A stretch of DNA of 64,000 bases from Halomonas elongata DSM 2581 (GTDB lineage Bacteria > Pseudomonadota > Gammaproteobacteria > Pseudomonadales > Halomonadaceae), in contig NC_014532.2 of the NCBI RefSeq assembly GCF_000196875.2, forward strand, positions 992,001 to 1,056,000, written 5' to 3'. Positions 1-9,650 of this stretch are shown in pieces. Within the stretch, counting starts at the first letter, position 1. Every line of letters starts with the position of its first letter. A program made the position numbers and the translations under genes. The notes under the pieces were generated by a model. It was not told the DNA's origin, ran no database searches, and saw only the letters and a list, made by a program, of their open reading frames with translations.

Positions 1-685
1 TGACGTCGGTGGTGGCGTGGGTCTCGATGGTCAGGTTCGGGCGTGACTTGGCCTGGTCGAGATAGCCGCGCGCCGTGGAGGCGCGACGACCGTTCGGCGT
101 GACGAAACGGTCCATGGGGCCAAAGCCTTCCTGCTGGTAGCCGTTGACGTCCTCCGTGGCTGGGTAACCGGCCTGCTGACCCGCCTCGATAAAGGCGTGG
201 TAGAGGGGGTTGTTGCCTTCCTTGGGCGTGGTGACGCTGACCGGGCCCTCGCCGCCATGGTAGTCGTTGGGACCGATGTCACGCGTCTCGGCCTTGCGGA
301 AGTAGGGCAGGCAGTCGGCGTAGGTCCAGTCGCCGAGGCCATCGCGCTTGGCCCAGTTATCGTAATCAAGGGCGTTGCCGCGGATGTAGCACATGCCGTT
401 GATCAGCGAGGAACCGCCGAGTCCCTTGCCACGTCCGCATTCCATGCGACGACCGTCCATGTGCGGTTCGGGGTCGGTCTCGAAGGCCCAGTTGTAGCGC
501 TTGCCCTGCAACGGAAAGGCCAGTGCCGCAGGCATCTGGGTGCGGAAGTCGAAGCGATAGTCGGGGCCGCCGGCCTCGAGCAGCAGGACCTTGACGTCCG
601 GGTCTTCGGTCAGGCGAGCGGCCAGGACGTTGCCGGCGGAACCGGCGCCGATGATGACGTAATCGAATTCACGGGTCTGAGACAT
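1..685 (-). CDS. betA: Choline dehydrogenase BetA (N-terminal 228 residues, cut by window edge)
   Basis: Membrane-associated FAD enzyme of the GMC oxidoreductase family that oxidises choline to betaine aldehyde, the first step of glycine-betaine synthesis. The visible N-terminus carries the FAD-binding ADP fold (VIIGAGSAG, residues 10-18) and the GMC signature around residues 84-98 ([14 protein letters not shown]). The ATG at 685 is preceded by GGGAGG four bases upstream. The reading frame is open to base 1, so the C-terminal half, including the catalytic His region, lies outside the window. It is the last visible gene of betI-betB-betA, separated from betB by about 175 nt that contain a palindromic element. 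Identification is firm; completeness cannot be judged. Confidence 0.95.
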   Translation of the reverse strand, partial: MSQTREFDYVIIGAGSAGNVLAARLTEDPDVKVLLLEAGGPDYRFDFRTQMPAALAFPLQGKRYNWAFETDPEPHMDGRRMECGRGKGLGGSSLINGMCYIRGNALDYDNWAKRDGLGDWTYADCLPYFRKAETRDIGPNDYHGGEGPVSVTTPKEGNNPLYHAFIEAGQQAGYPATEDVNGYQQEGFGPMDRFVTPNGRRASTARGYLDQAKSRPNLTIETHATTDV

Positions 686-784
686 GGAGCCTCCCTGGGC
701 AATGACAAAAAGAACTCGGTGGAAGATGAGCTTTGCCGGCGACAAGCCTGCGCGAGGGCGCTGTAAACCCATCCCTGGGCGCTA

Positions 785-806
785 CATCCGCCATCCATGG
801 CGGATG
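785..806. repeat. REP-like palindrome between betB and betA
   Basis: Arms CATCCGCCA (785-793) and TGGCGGATG (798-806) form a perfect 9-bp stem with a 4-nt loop. It lies in the roughly 175-nt spacer inside the bet operon, in a stretch rich in further short inverted matches (720-785). The form is that of an extragenic palindromic element; it could act as an mRNA-stabilising hairpin or attenuator between betB and betA. No second copy was noticed in this window. Confidence 0.5.
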
Positions 807-861
807 ACCCTCGCTTCGCCTTATCCTCGGCGCTCATCTCGCGAATAGCGCCAAGTGGCGA

Positions 862-2331
<1,470 letters not shown>

Positions 2332-2342
2332 GTTGGCTCCCA

Positions 2343-2975
2343 TCAGGACTCGGGTTGGGGTTCGTGTGAAGAATTCGGGGTCCGTGCGTCTTGGGCTCGC
2401 AGCAGTTGGTCGAGATATTCCCGTGCCAGGCGCCGCGCGCGGTCTGAATCCAGGCCCTCGGGCGTCAGGGCACCGCGCAGCCAGAGACCATCGATCATCG
2501 CGGCCAGGGCGCGAGCGGCGTCGCGGGCCTGCTCGCGCGGCATCAAGAAACGAAACTGGTGACAGAGGTTGGCATACAGGCGTCGGTCGTTGACGTTCTG
2601 CAGGCGCTGCAACTGCGGCTGGTGCATGCTGCTGGCCCAGAAGGCCAGCCAGGTCTTGGCCACCGGGCCGGTGACCTGGCTGCGATCGAAGTTGCCGTCG
2701 ATGATCGCTTCCAGATGCGCCCTGGGGGAGGTCGTCGACAGGGCCTGGCGTCGTGCCGACACGGCGGCGCCCAGGTCGTGGAGGATCTGGCGCATCGTCG
2801 CCTCCATCAGACCGTCCTTGCCGCCGAAATAATGACTGATGATCCCGGCGGATACGCCGGCATGCCGCGCGATGCGCATCACCGTGGCATCGGCCAGGCC
2901 AACCTCATCAATAGCGGCCATGGTGGCCTTGATCAGCTGTTGGCGACGGATGGGTTCCATTCCGACCTTGGGCAC
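2343..2975 (-). CDS. betI: TetR-family choline-responsive repressor BetI
   Basis: TetR-type repressor of the bet genes, relieved by choline. The N-terminal HTH runs to about residue 55, with the typical [13 protein letters not shown] recognition-helix segment; the rest is the helical ligand domain. A GTG start at 2975 gives [14 protein letters not shown], which lines up with the E. coli BetI N-terminus, and AGGAG lies eight bases upstream. An in-frame ATG at 3008 would add eleven residues and is less likely. First gene of the minus-strand betIBA operon; an inverted repeat upstream at 3054-3075 is its probable operator. Confidence 0.93.
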   Translation of the reverse strand: MPKVGMEPIRRQQLIKATMAAIDEVGLADATVMRIARHAGVSAGIISHYFGGKDGLMEATMRQILHDLGAAVSARRQALSTTSPRAHLEAIIDGNFDRSQVTGPVAKTWLAFWASSMHQPQLQRLQNVNDRRLYANLCHQFRFLMPREQARDAARALAAMIDGLWLRGALTPEGLDSDRARRLAREYLDQLLRAQDARTPNSSHEPQPES

Positions 2976-3053
2976 CTTGCTGACTCCTCTCACGTATTCA
3001 CCTTGCAACCATGCGGTCTAGCATGGTTAAGATAACACCAGTTTGCCATTTTT

Positions 3054-3075
3054 TTATTGAATGTTCAATCAATAA
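3054..3075. promoter_or_regulatory. Candidate BetI operator between betI and choX
   Basis: An AT-rich inverted repeat: outer arms TTATTGA (3054-3060) and TCAATAA (3069-3075), and a nested near-centred palindrome TTGAA-TG-TTCAA (3057-3068). It lies in the divergent spacer between betI (minus) and the choline-binding protein gene (plus). TetR-family repressors bind such short palindromes, and published BetI boxes have TTGATTGAAC..TTCAA-like cores as far as I recall. Inferred to control both directions. Confidence 0.65.
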
Positions 3076-3182
3076 AAATGGCGTCGGGCGGGTCTTCAGC
3101 AATTCCGCCCGGGAGCGACGGGCTCTCGTGACACAGATGCCCGCGCCGACTATCCACTTTCCACTTCAAGGGAGAGACGTCA

Positions 3183-4127
3183 ATGAACAAGATGACCATG
3201 GGGTTGGCGACTGCCGCTTTCGCGCTGTCCGCCTCGCCGTCAATGGCCGCCGACGACAGTTGCCAGCCGGTGCGTTTCGCCGAGGTCGGCTGGACGGACA
3301 TCACCGCTACCACCGCACTGACCACCGAAGTATTGGAAGCCATGGGCTATGAGACCCGCATCGATACCGTTTCGGTGCCCATCGCCTATTCGGGCATGAA
3401 GAACGGTGATTTCGATGTCTTCCTCGGCAACTGGATGCCGTCCATGGCCTCGATCAGCGATCCGTACGTCGAGCGTGGCGAGGTGGAGCGACTGGACGCC
3501 AACCTGGAAGGGGCAAAATACACGCTGGCGGTACCGCAGTACGTCTATGACGCCGGCGTGACCTCGGTGGCCGACCTGGACGAGAATGCCGAGCGTTTCT
3601 CACATCAACTGCATGGCATCGAAGCCGGTAACGACGGCAACGAGATGATTCAGAAGATGATCGATGACGATGCCTTTGGCCTGGGGGACTGGCAACTGGT
3701 CGATTCCAGTGAGGCAGGCATGCTGGCCGAGTTGAAGGCGCGAGTCCCGGACGAGAAGTGGATGGTCTTCCTGGGGTGGGAACCGCACCCGATGAACACC
3801 AACTTCGACATGGCCTACCTCGAGGGCGCCGATGACTACTTCGGGCCGAATCTGGGCGGGGCCACGGTGTACACCAACACCCGGGCCGGTTACACCGAGG
3901 CTTGCCCCAATGTCGGGAACCTGCTGGACAACCTGAGCTTCACCCTGGAGATGGAAAACCAACTGATGGGTGCCATCATGGATGAGGGAACCGATCCCCG
4001 CCAGGCAGCGAAGGCGTATCTCCAGGAGCACCCCGAGGTGCTCGATAGCTGGCTCGAGGGTGTGACCACCAAGGCCGGCGAACCGGCGCTGCCGGCAGTC
4101 AAGCAGGCGCTGTCCATCGAGGGCTAA
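3183..4127 (+). CDS. choX: ABC-type choline/betaine substrate-binding protein (ChoX-like), orphan
   Basis: Periplasmic binding protein of the OpuAC/ChoX family, 314 residues, that captures choline (or a related quaternary amine). A Sec signal peptide is visible (residues 1-22, ending SMA-ADD). Aromatic-cage segments typical of ChoX are present: GWTD near residue 36, GNWMPSM near residue 81, and GWEPHPMN near residue 200, plus the GIEAGNDGN segment. AGGGAGA lies upstream of the ATG. It is divergent from betIBA across the BetI-type operator, so it is probably choline-regulated. No permease or ATPase gene follows; the next features are tRNAs. It must therefore work with a transporter encoded elsewhere, or with another uptake system. 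Confidence 0.88.
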   Translation: MNKMTMGLATAAFALSASPSMAADDSCQPVRFAEVGWTDITATTALTTEVLEAMGYETRIDTVSVPIAYSGMKNGDFDVFLGNWMPSMASISDPYVERGEVERLDANLEGAKYTLAVPQYVYDAGVTSVADLDENAERFSHQLHGIEAGNDGNEMIQKMIDDDAFGLGDWQLVDSSEAGMLAELKARVPDEKWMVFLGWEPHPMNTNFDMAYLEGADDYFGPNLGGATVYTNTRAGYTEACPNVGNLLDNLSFTLEMENQLMGAIMDEGTDPRQAAKAYLQEHPEVLDSWLEGVTTKAGEPALPAVKQALSIEG

Positions 4128-4199
4128 TGTTGGCGCGGGCTTGCCATGCAGGGAGCCCGCGTGCATAATCCCCTCCCGTTGCTCGCGCGGCAACGGAAA

Positions 4200-4276
4200 G
4201 GCTACGTAGCTCAGCTGGTTAGAGCACATCACTCATAATGATGGGGTCCCCTGTTCGAATCAGGGCGTAGCCACCA
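4200..4276 (+). tRNA. tRNA-Met (CAT), elongator type
   Basis: A complete 77-nt cloverleaf: acceptor GGCTACG pairs with CGTAGCC, and the encoded ACCA end follows. The anticodon loop is CTCATAA in a CATCA/TGATG stem. The sequence looks like elongator tRNA-Met. A short perfect hairpin (CCGTTGC/GCAACGG, 4176-4196) lies just upstream. It is identical to the minus-strand copy at 23757-23833. Confidence 0.96.
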
Positions 4277-4286
4277 GAGATATTCG

Positions 4287-4321
4287 AAGACGCCCGTTCG
4301 GCCATGCCGAGCGGGCGTCTT
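4287..4321 (+). terminator. Stem-loop after tRNA-Met
   Basis: AAGACGCCCG (4287-4296) pairs with CGGGCGTCTT (4312-4321), and the loop itself folds as TCGGC/GCCGA. The stem is strong but there is no long T tract after it. Probably ends or processes the tRNA-Met transcript. Confidence 0.6.
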
Positions 4322-4409
4322 GCGTTGGGGCTTGTCACCGGTGGATCCAGCCGATGGCACTTGACGTTGCCGAGCCGATCCGTATACTACGCCCCGTGTT
4401 CGAGGTCGT

Positions 4410-4485
4410 TCCCCGATAGCTCAGTTGGTAGAGCAAATGACTGTTAATCATTGGGTCGCAGGTTCGAGTCCTGCTCGGGGAGCCA
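4410..4485 (+). tRNA. tRNA-Asn (GTT), copy 1
   Basis: A 76-nt cloverleaf: acceptor TCCCCGA/TCGGGGA, anticodon loop CTGTTAA, and encoded GCCA end. First of three tandem tRNA-Asn genes. Confidence 0.96.
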
Positions 4486-4545
4486 ACACCTTGTTTCAGC
4501 AAGGCTCGAACGTCGCGTCGATCGAAAGGGCGCATTAAAGGTTAT

Positions 4546-4621
4546 TCCCCGATAGCTCAGTTGGTAGAGCAAATGACTGTTAATCATTGGGTCGCAGGTT
4601 CGAGTCCTGCTCGGGGAGCCA
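4546..4621 (+). tRNA. tRNA-Asn (GTT), copy 2
   Basis: Identical in sequence to the copy at 4410-4485, with anticodon GTT and encoded CCA. The short sequence after it (CCACCTTTCCTACCTA) resembles what follows copy 3, which suggests tandem duplication of the unit. Confidence 0.96.
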
Positions 4622-4664
4622 CCTTTCCTACCTATTGCCCGTTTCAGGGTGCGTACATCGTCAT

Positions 4665-4740
4665 TCCCCGATAGCTCAGTTGGTAGAGCAAATGACTGTT
4701 AATCATTGGGTCACAGGTTCGAGTCCTGTTCGGGGAGCCA
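4665..4740 (+). tRNA. tRNA-Asn (GTT), copy 3, integration site of the copper islet
   Basis: Same cloverleaf as copies 1 and 2 except that the outer T-stem pair is A-T instead of G-C (ACAGG/CCTGT against GCAGG/CCTGC), a compensated change that keeps the stem intact. Its 3' end is repeated in degenerate form at 10869-10894, so it is the likely attachment site of the islet that starts immediately downstream. Confidence 0.96.
4715..4740 (+). repeat. Direct repeat, tRNA-side attachment site (attL-like)
   Basis: The 26 bases covering the T-loop, T-stem, acceptor strand and CCA of tRNA-Asn copy 3. They match 10869-10894 at 24 of 26 positions, in the same orientation. Integrases commonly target tRNA 3' ends, and the pair encloses the whole copper gene cluster. 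Confidence 0.7.
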
Positions 4741-5181
4741 TCTTTTCTACCTAGCTTTCCTCCCTTGGCTCGAATGTCGGACAGGTTCTTCGTATAAATA
4801 TTATATGTTTGGGCTTGGCCACTTATTGAAGAAGTGTTCTGTTATAGGTTAGGCATTGTGATCATCGTTATCGCGATGAGTCATGATAGACAAATAATGG
4901 TTGTGGCGATTTTTCTTTGGCAGTATATCGATACGTGTCAAGATGTAGCCTTTGACAGAACGTTCCTATGAGGTGTTCAGGGTCTTGTGAAGTGGTGGGT
5001 ATGCCGTTACTCGATATATGGCGGTTTTGTACGGTTAAAAGCTGGTAGGAAAGATATTGGTTTATATGCTGTTTTTTTGAACAGTTGCATTATATGTTGT
5101 TCAGATCCCATTCGGGCCAAGGCCAGACGCTGCTGCTGACCTTGGCATATTGCTGAAGAAAGATGTCAGCTCCTTTTCAGG
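4741..5181. other. AT-rich gene-free spacer at the start of the islet
   Basis: About 440 nt, visibly AT-richer than the flanking core, with no credible ORF, RNA gene or integrase remnant. A weak hairpin (GCCAAGG/CCTTGGC, 5117-5147) lies below the end of the copper operon and may help terminate it. The base composition fits acquired DNA left after loss of integration genes. Confidence 0.6.
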
Positions 5182-5595
5182 TTAATTTACGCCCAGGTGA
5201 AGGTTGTAACGGTTGGAGACCTCATTCGGGCTGCCCATTGCGTCTCCCTTTACTTCCAGTATGTAGGTTCCGGGAGTTACCCGCTCGGTAATCATAAAGT
5301 GCCCTTGATAGCTCGAGTCCATTGATACCAAGAGACCTGCTTCGTCATAAAGCCTGCCCTGGATGGTGATGTTATCGCCGGAGTCGCTGGCGAGGTGCCC
5401 GCTACTGATCTTTAGGTCGCTTTCTTGATTCATCTGAAGCTCGTAGCGCCTGGGAGTAGAAGAGATTAGCTGAGTATCGGATACTCCTTCGTTTAGCATT
5501 AATGGTTGTGGCGACTGATTGCCTGTAATGGCGAAGCTGGTCACTGAGTAAAGTCCTAGCAGAGTGGTACCAAGAATGGTGGCATAGAGTTTCAT
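5182..5595 (-). CDS. Small secreted PPC-like beta-sandwich protein, last gene of copper operon
   Basis: A 137-residue protein with a clear Sec signal peptide (MKLYATILGTTLLGLYSVTS, then FA-ITG). The mature part has the pattern of a bacterial pre-peptidase C-terminal (PPC) domain: YELQM..SDLKIS, then a DEAGLLV turn, then a PGTYILEVKG strand. It has no cysteines and no Met/His cluster, so direct copper binding is not evident. The start is the second of two adjacent ATGs (5595), with AGGAGG six bases upstream; the first ATG (5598) would leave only three. It lies 112 nt downstream of copB on the same strand and may have its own promoter. The family call is by eye and the role is unknown. Confidence 0.72.
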   Translation of the reverse strand: MKLYATILGTTLLGLYSVTSFAITGNQSPQPLMLNEGVSDTQLISSTPRRYELQMNQESDLKISSGHLASDSGDNITIQGRLYDEAGLLVSMDSSYQGHFMITERVTPGTYILEVKGDAMGSPNEVSNRYNLHLGVN

Positions 5596-5707
5596 CATGA
5601 TCCTCCTTGTTCCGTGGACATGATTGAGTATGAAAGGAATAACTGAAATTGTGCTGAATAAGTGACATGTTAAGAATACAGGGATCGGTTTGGGGCCAGA
5701 GTTCGGC

Positions 5708-6478
5708 TCAGTACCACATGCGTATACCGGCCACTATCCCGGTATCCTCAGCAGCTTCACCATCATCTTGTGCTATATCGGCGGTGTTACCATATGATTT
5801 CTGCCAATAGCCGCCGATGTAGGGAGCGAATTTGCGGCTGATTTCATAACGCAGGCGTAGACCTGTGCGTACGGAGTTTAGGCCTTCGCCGATGCCGAAT
5901 TCGGGCACGTCGTTGGCCGAGGCGGCGACTTCCAGACGCGGTTGGAGGAGCAGCCGTTGAGTCAGGCGGATATCGTATTCGGTCTCCAGGCTTCCCGATA
6001 TATCCCCATCATCGCTGACTCTCAGGCTGATATCGGTATCGAAGCGGTAGGGCGCTAGCCCCTGTAGGTTGATGACCCCGAAGTAACGCTCAGGAGAAGT
6101 ATCCGTAGCAATTCCACCTTGATAGCCGATACCACCCTGTAGCTCCCAAAAGGGAGCAATCAGACGACTGTACAGAAGATCGAGGTTTTCGAACTCGGCA
6201 TCTTTGCCATCTCCTTGGATGTTTTCGCCTTCGCCTTTCAGATAGATACGCTTGATATCACCGCCATACCAGGCGCGAAAGTCCCATGCTAGAGCCTCTT
6301 CCCCCTTGTCGGGTGTGGTGTATTCGAGGCGATCGATGAGCAGCGAACCTCGTGAGTGTTCGACGATCGGTGTTGGCCAGTCGTGCGGCGCATTGTAGTC
6401 GTCATCGGCCTGTGTGCTGGTAGCGATCAAAAGGGTGAAACTGGCGCCGATACCCACCGCGAGAATCTTGGAATCCAT
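5708..6478 (-). CDS. copB: Outer-membrane copper resistance protein CopB
   Basis: CopB-family beta-barrel thought to sequester or pass copper at the outer membrane. It has 256 residues with a signal peptide at 1-24 (cleavage near TQA-DDD). The mature part shows alternating beta-strand segments and ends in aromatic Trp-Tyr, as outer-membrane barrels often do. It lacks the long Met/His-rich N-terminal repeats seen in some CopB proteins. The ATG at 6478 is chosen because GAAGGAG lies close upstream and the signal peptide begins there; an upstream ATG (6553) would add 25 residues overlapping copA. It starts 17 nt after copA, so the two are co-transcribed. Confidence 0.9.
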   Translation of the reverse strand: MDSKILAVGIGASFTLLIATSTQADDDYNAPHDWPTPIVEHSRGSLLIDRLEYTTPDKGEEALAWDFRAWYGGDIKRIYLKGEGENIQGDGKDAEFENLDLLYSRLIAPFWELQGGIGYQGGIATDTSPERYFGVINLQGLAPYRFDTDISLRVSDDGDISGSLETEYDIRLTQRLLLQPRLEVAASANDVPEFGIGEGLNSVRTGLRLRYEISRKFAPYIGGYWQKSYGNTADIAQDDGEAAEDTGIVAGIRMWY

Positions 6479-6495
6479 GAATACTCCTTCACTCG

Positions 6496-8238
6496 TTAAG
6501 CGACGTTGACGACCCGGAACATGCCGGCTTTCATGTGATAGAGAAGGTGGCAATGGAAGGCCCAGCTCCCCTCGGCATCGGCAGTGATCAATGCGGAAAG
6601 GCGCTCACCGGGTTTGACGTTCAGGGTATGCTTGCGGGGAATCAGCTCGCCGGCACCGTTCTCCAGCTCCATCCACATGCCATGCAGATGGATGGGGTGC
6701 TCCATCATGGTGTTGTTGATCAGAATCAATCGAAGACGCTCATCCTTCTCGAAGTGGATGGGTCCTGTCACCTCGCTGAACTTCTTGCCGTCGAAGGACC
6801 ACATATAGCGTTCCATGTTGCCGGTCAGATGAAGCTCGATCTCTCTTCCCGGCGGTCGGTGATCCGGCCAGGGACGTATTGACTTCAGATCCCGGTAGAC
6901 CAGTACGCGACGTTCGTGCGGATCGATGCCGATACCAGGCTGATCAAGACGGGAGCCTGGCTGTTCCATACCTGCGGGGAGCATTCCACTGCCCTCGATT
7001 GATGCCATGCCATCCATGCCGGTCATTTGGGAATGGTGCATGCTGGAAGGGGGGCTCGGCATGTTGTTATGTTCGGACATATCCATTCCCCCATGTGCGT
7101 CCATGACTTCCATGCTGCGATCGGCGATCCGGCGGCGCACAGGTATGGCGGCAGCCATGCCGTACCTGGGAGCGAGAGTGCCACGTGCATAGCCGCTGCG
7201 ATCCATGGATTCGGCGAAGAGGGTATAAGCGGTATTTGCCTGAGGTGTTACGAGTACGTCATAGGTTTCGGCGACTCCAATGCGGAATTCTTCGACGGGG
7301 ACAGGTTGGATTGGCTGGCCATCGGCGGCCACGACCGTCATGATGAGTCCCGGGATTCGCACGTCGAAGTAGGTCATCGCCGAGCCGTTGATGATACGGA
7401 GTCGCTGAGTTTCGCCAGACTGGAACAATGCCGTCCAGTTCTGTTCTGGCGACTGGCCGTTCATCAAGTAGGTATAGGTGCTGCCGGTAACATCGGAGAT
7501 GTCCCGAGAGCTCATGCGCATCTTGGACCACATGGCACGTTGGGCAACGGTGTCGGCTAAACCGTTTTTTTCCACATCAGTGAAAAAGTCCACGACCGTT
7601 CTTTCCTGGAAGTTGTAGTAGCCTTCACCGGTTTTCAGGTTATGAAAGATGGAAGCAGGGTCTTCGAAGCTCCAGTCGGTCAGTAACAGTACATGCTCAC
7701 GGTCATAGCGAAAGGGTTCTGGCTCGGCAGCGTCAATGATCAAGGGGCCGGCATGGCCGAGTTGTTCCTGAAGCCCCGAGTGGCTGTGATACCAATAGGT
7801 ACCGTTTTGGCGTACCGGGAAGCGGTAGGTGAAGGTTTCTCCGGGGGCGATACCAGCAAAGCTGACGCCGGGTACGCCGTCCATTTCTGGTGGAAGAATA
7901 AGTCCATGCCAGTGAATGGATGTGGACTCCTCTAGCAGATTGGTGACTCGCAATACTGCTTCATCGCCTTCCTTGAGACGGAGTAGTGGACCCGGGCTGG
8001 TGCCATTGATGCTGATCGGCTGAGCTTCGCGACCCGCGACAGGAGTGGTTTCCCGGCGAATGGCCAATGAAATATGAGGCCCGGTTTCGGTGCCACGTGG
8101 AGACGTTGAGGGCTGTCCCCAGGGACTGGCCCAAGCTGGGGGTAACCCTAGCGCCATGGTGCTGATTCCCAAGGCGCTTCCTCCCTTGAGTAGCTGACGC
8201 CGGGTCAAGGGTAATAAAGGCTTCTGGGGCATTGCCAT
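6496..8238 (-). CDS. copA: Copper resistance multicopper oxidase CopA (Tat-exported)
   Basis: Periplasmic multicopper oxidase that oxidises Cu(I) and binds copper. It has 580 residues with a twin-arginine signal (TRRQLLKG, residues 12-19). All four copper-site motifs are present: HWHG (109-112), WYHSHSG (149-155), HPIHLHG near the C-terminal domain, and HCHLLYH near the end, which carries the T1 cysteine. A Met/His-rich segment (MDAHGGMDMSEH... to about GMLPAGM) lies between domains 2 and 3. The ATG at 8238 has CAGGAG six bases upstream; the alternative ATG at 8274 is less likely. A CopR-type box at 8286-8306 lies just upstream, and copB follows directly. Confidence 0.95.
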   Translation of the reverse strand: MAMPQKPLLPLTRRQLLKGGSALGISTMALGLPPAWASPWGQPSTSPRGTETGPHISLAIRRETTPVAGREAQPISINGTSPGPLLRLKEGDEAVLRVTNLLEESTSIHWHGLILPPEMDGVPGVSFAGIAPGETFTYRFPVRQNGTYWYHSHSGLQEQLGHAGPLIIDAAEPEPFRYDREHVLLLTDWSFEDPASIFHNLKTGEGYYNFQERTVVDFFTDVEKNGLADTVAQRAMWSKMRMSSRDISDVTGSTYTYLMNGQSPEQNWTALFQSGETQRLRIINGSAMTYFDVRIPGLIMTVVAADGQPIQPVPVEEFRIGVAETYDVLVTPQANTAYTLFAESMDRSGYARGTLAPRYGMAAAIPVRRRIADRSMEVMDAHGGMDMSEHNNMPSPPSSMHHSQMTGMDGMASIEGSGMLPAGMEQPGSRLDQPGIGIDPHERRVLVYRDLKSIRPWPDHRPPGREIELHLTGNMERYMWSFDGKKFSEVTGPIHFEKDERLRLILINNTMMEHPIHLHGMWMELENGAGELIPRKHTLNVKPGERLSALITADAEGSWAFHCHLLYHMKAGMFRVVNVA

Positions 8239-8285
8239 GTATGACTCCTGTCCAGATCGATAAAACGGAGTCAATGATGCGATGG

Positions 8286-8306
8286 CAAGCTGAATCTTGA
8301 CTGAAC
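8286..8306 (-). promoter_or_regulatory. CopR-type box upstream of copA
   Basis: On the plus strand this reads CAAGCTGAAT, four bases, ACTGAA, then C. It matches 10829-10849 at 16 of 21 positions, and all but one of the mismatches fall in the four-base spacer. Read on the minus strand it is two TTCAG half-sites 11 bp apart, the arrangement bound by OmpR-family regulators. It lies between copS and copA and suggests a copper-induced copAB promoter. Confidence 0.7.
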
Positions 8307-8312
8307 GGCGAG

Positions 8313-9650
8313 TTAAACTGAAGGAATGAAGATAATGACGCGAAGTCCTGAATCGGGGGGTGTTTGGAACTCGACCGTTCCTGCGTAGTGATCAAGCAAC
8401 TGGATCAGGATCGAAAGGCCCAAGCCATGTCCGGGGCGGCCTTCATCGAGGCGCTGCCCTCGTTGCCCCAGCTTCGTGATTTGCTTCTCTGGAATGCCAG
8501 GACCATCATCTTCTATCACCAGTTGCAGGCCGTTGGTGAGAGTCGCATGAAGCTGGATGTTATGGCGTGCCCACTTCCCCGCGTTGTCCAGCACGATTCC
8601 CGCCATTTCCATGAAGTCTTGTCTCTCCATGGCCAGGCTTGCCGTGGCGTCAGGCATGTCAAGGGATATAAAGGTCTTGTCAGGATAGAGAGTACGGAAC
8701 ATATCCAGCAGTGTGGAGAGTTCTCGCTGCAGGCAGGTATGCTGACCGGAATGGGTCCCTGCGATCCGTGAACGATGAAGTTCAGTACTCAGCTGGGACT
8801 GCATGTCCTCCAGACGCGCTAGTATCTTGGCGCGTCGCTCTGGCGTGATGGGACGGTTGCCCCGCATGACTTGCATGATGGCGGCCAAAGGTGTCTTCAG
8901 AGCGTGGGAAAGATCGGATACAGCATGCCGGGATCGTTGCAGACGACTGTCCTGAGCATCCATGAATCGGTTCAACTGTGTCACGAGCGTTTCGAGCTCC
9001 GTAGGCACTGCCAATCTTAGGCGTGTTCGTTTTCCCAGGCGAAGCTCGTCAATCTGATGCTGGAGTTGGACAATGGGACGCAACCCCGCTCTCACGGCTA
9101 AAAGATTTAGTACGATGAGCAGTATCAGGACTGTGCCGGTGATGATACCAATCCACCAGTGCAACTGGTTCAGTCCGGCTTCGACTCGGTCGAAGCTCTC
9201 ACCAACCAGCAGAACGCCTTCGTGGTCGGCAATGGTGAAGGTGCGTCGATACACCAGTAGGTGGCTGCCTTGGTGATGCACGTCTTGCAGGACATTATCT
9301 TCTTCGGAAGACAGTAACGGTGTCAGTGCGTCCTGCCAGGCAGGGTGTGAAGTCGAGATTATGCCGTCGAGTTCCAGCACATACAGGTGATGAAAAACTT
9401 GAGTTGCCAGGCTGGATGGGGCCGTGAGGGGAGGGCGATTTGTCGGTTCCTGGCGTAGTTTTTCAATTGTATATTCTGCTTCCTGGCGCAAGCGATCGCC
9501 GAGGAAATCTCGAGCCAAGTCGCGCAGAAGAATGCCATGCAATAGCCATGTTACGCCCATCACGATGAATGCCACGCCGCCCAGCCAGACGAGTAGCCTG
9601 CCCTTTAGACTGCGATGGTCAAGAGGACGCAAAGATATATCCTTGGCCAC
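8313..9650 (-). CDS. copS: Copper-sensing histidine kinase CopS
   Basis: Inner-membrane sensor kinase, 445 residues. TM1 is at about 18-45 and TM2 at about 165-190, with a periplasmic sensor domain between. A HAMP segment follows, then the H box DLSHALKTPLA with the phospho-accepting His, the N box VLDNAGKWA, and the G boxes DDGPGI and GHGLGLSI. The ATPase end resembles PhoQ-type kinases. Its start overlaps the end of copR by 32 nt, which indicates translational coupling. Copper is inferred as the signal from the neighbouring genes. Confidence 0.92.
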   Translation of the reverse strand: MAKDISLRPLDHRSLKGRLLVWLGGVAFIVMGVTWLLHGILLRDLARDFLGDRLRQEAEYTIEKLRQEPTNRPPLTAPSSLATQVFHHLYVLELDGIISTSHPAWQDALTPLLSSEEDNVLQDVHHQGSHLLVYRRTFTIADHEGVLLVGESFDRVEAGLNQLHWWIGIITGTVLILLIVLNLLAVRAGLRPIVQLQHQIDELRLGKRTRLRLAVPTELETLVTQLNRFMDAQDSRLQRSRHAVSDLSHALKTPLAAIMQVMRGNRPITPERRAKILARLEDMQSQLSTELHRSRIAGTHSGQHTCLQRELSTLLDMFRTLYPDKTFISLDMPDATASLAMERQDFMEMAGIVLDNAGKWARHNIQLHATLTNGLQLVIEDDGPGIPEKQITKLGQRGQRLDEGRPGHGLGLSILIQLLDHYAGTVEFQTPPDSGLRVIIFIPSV

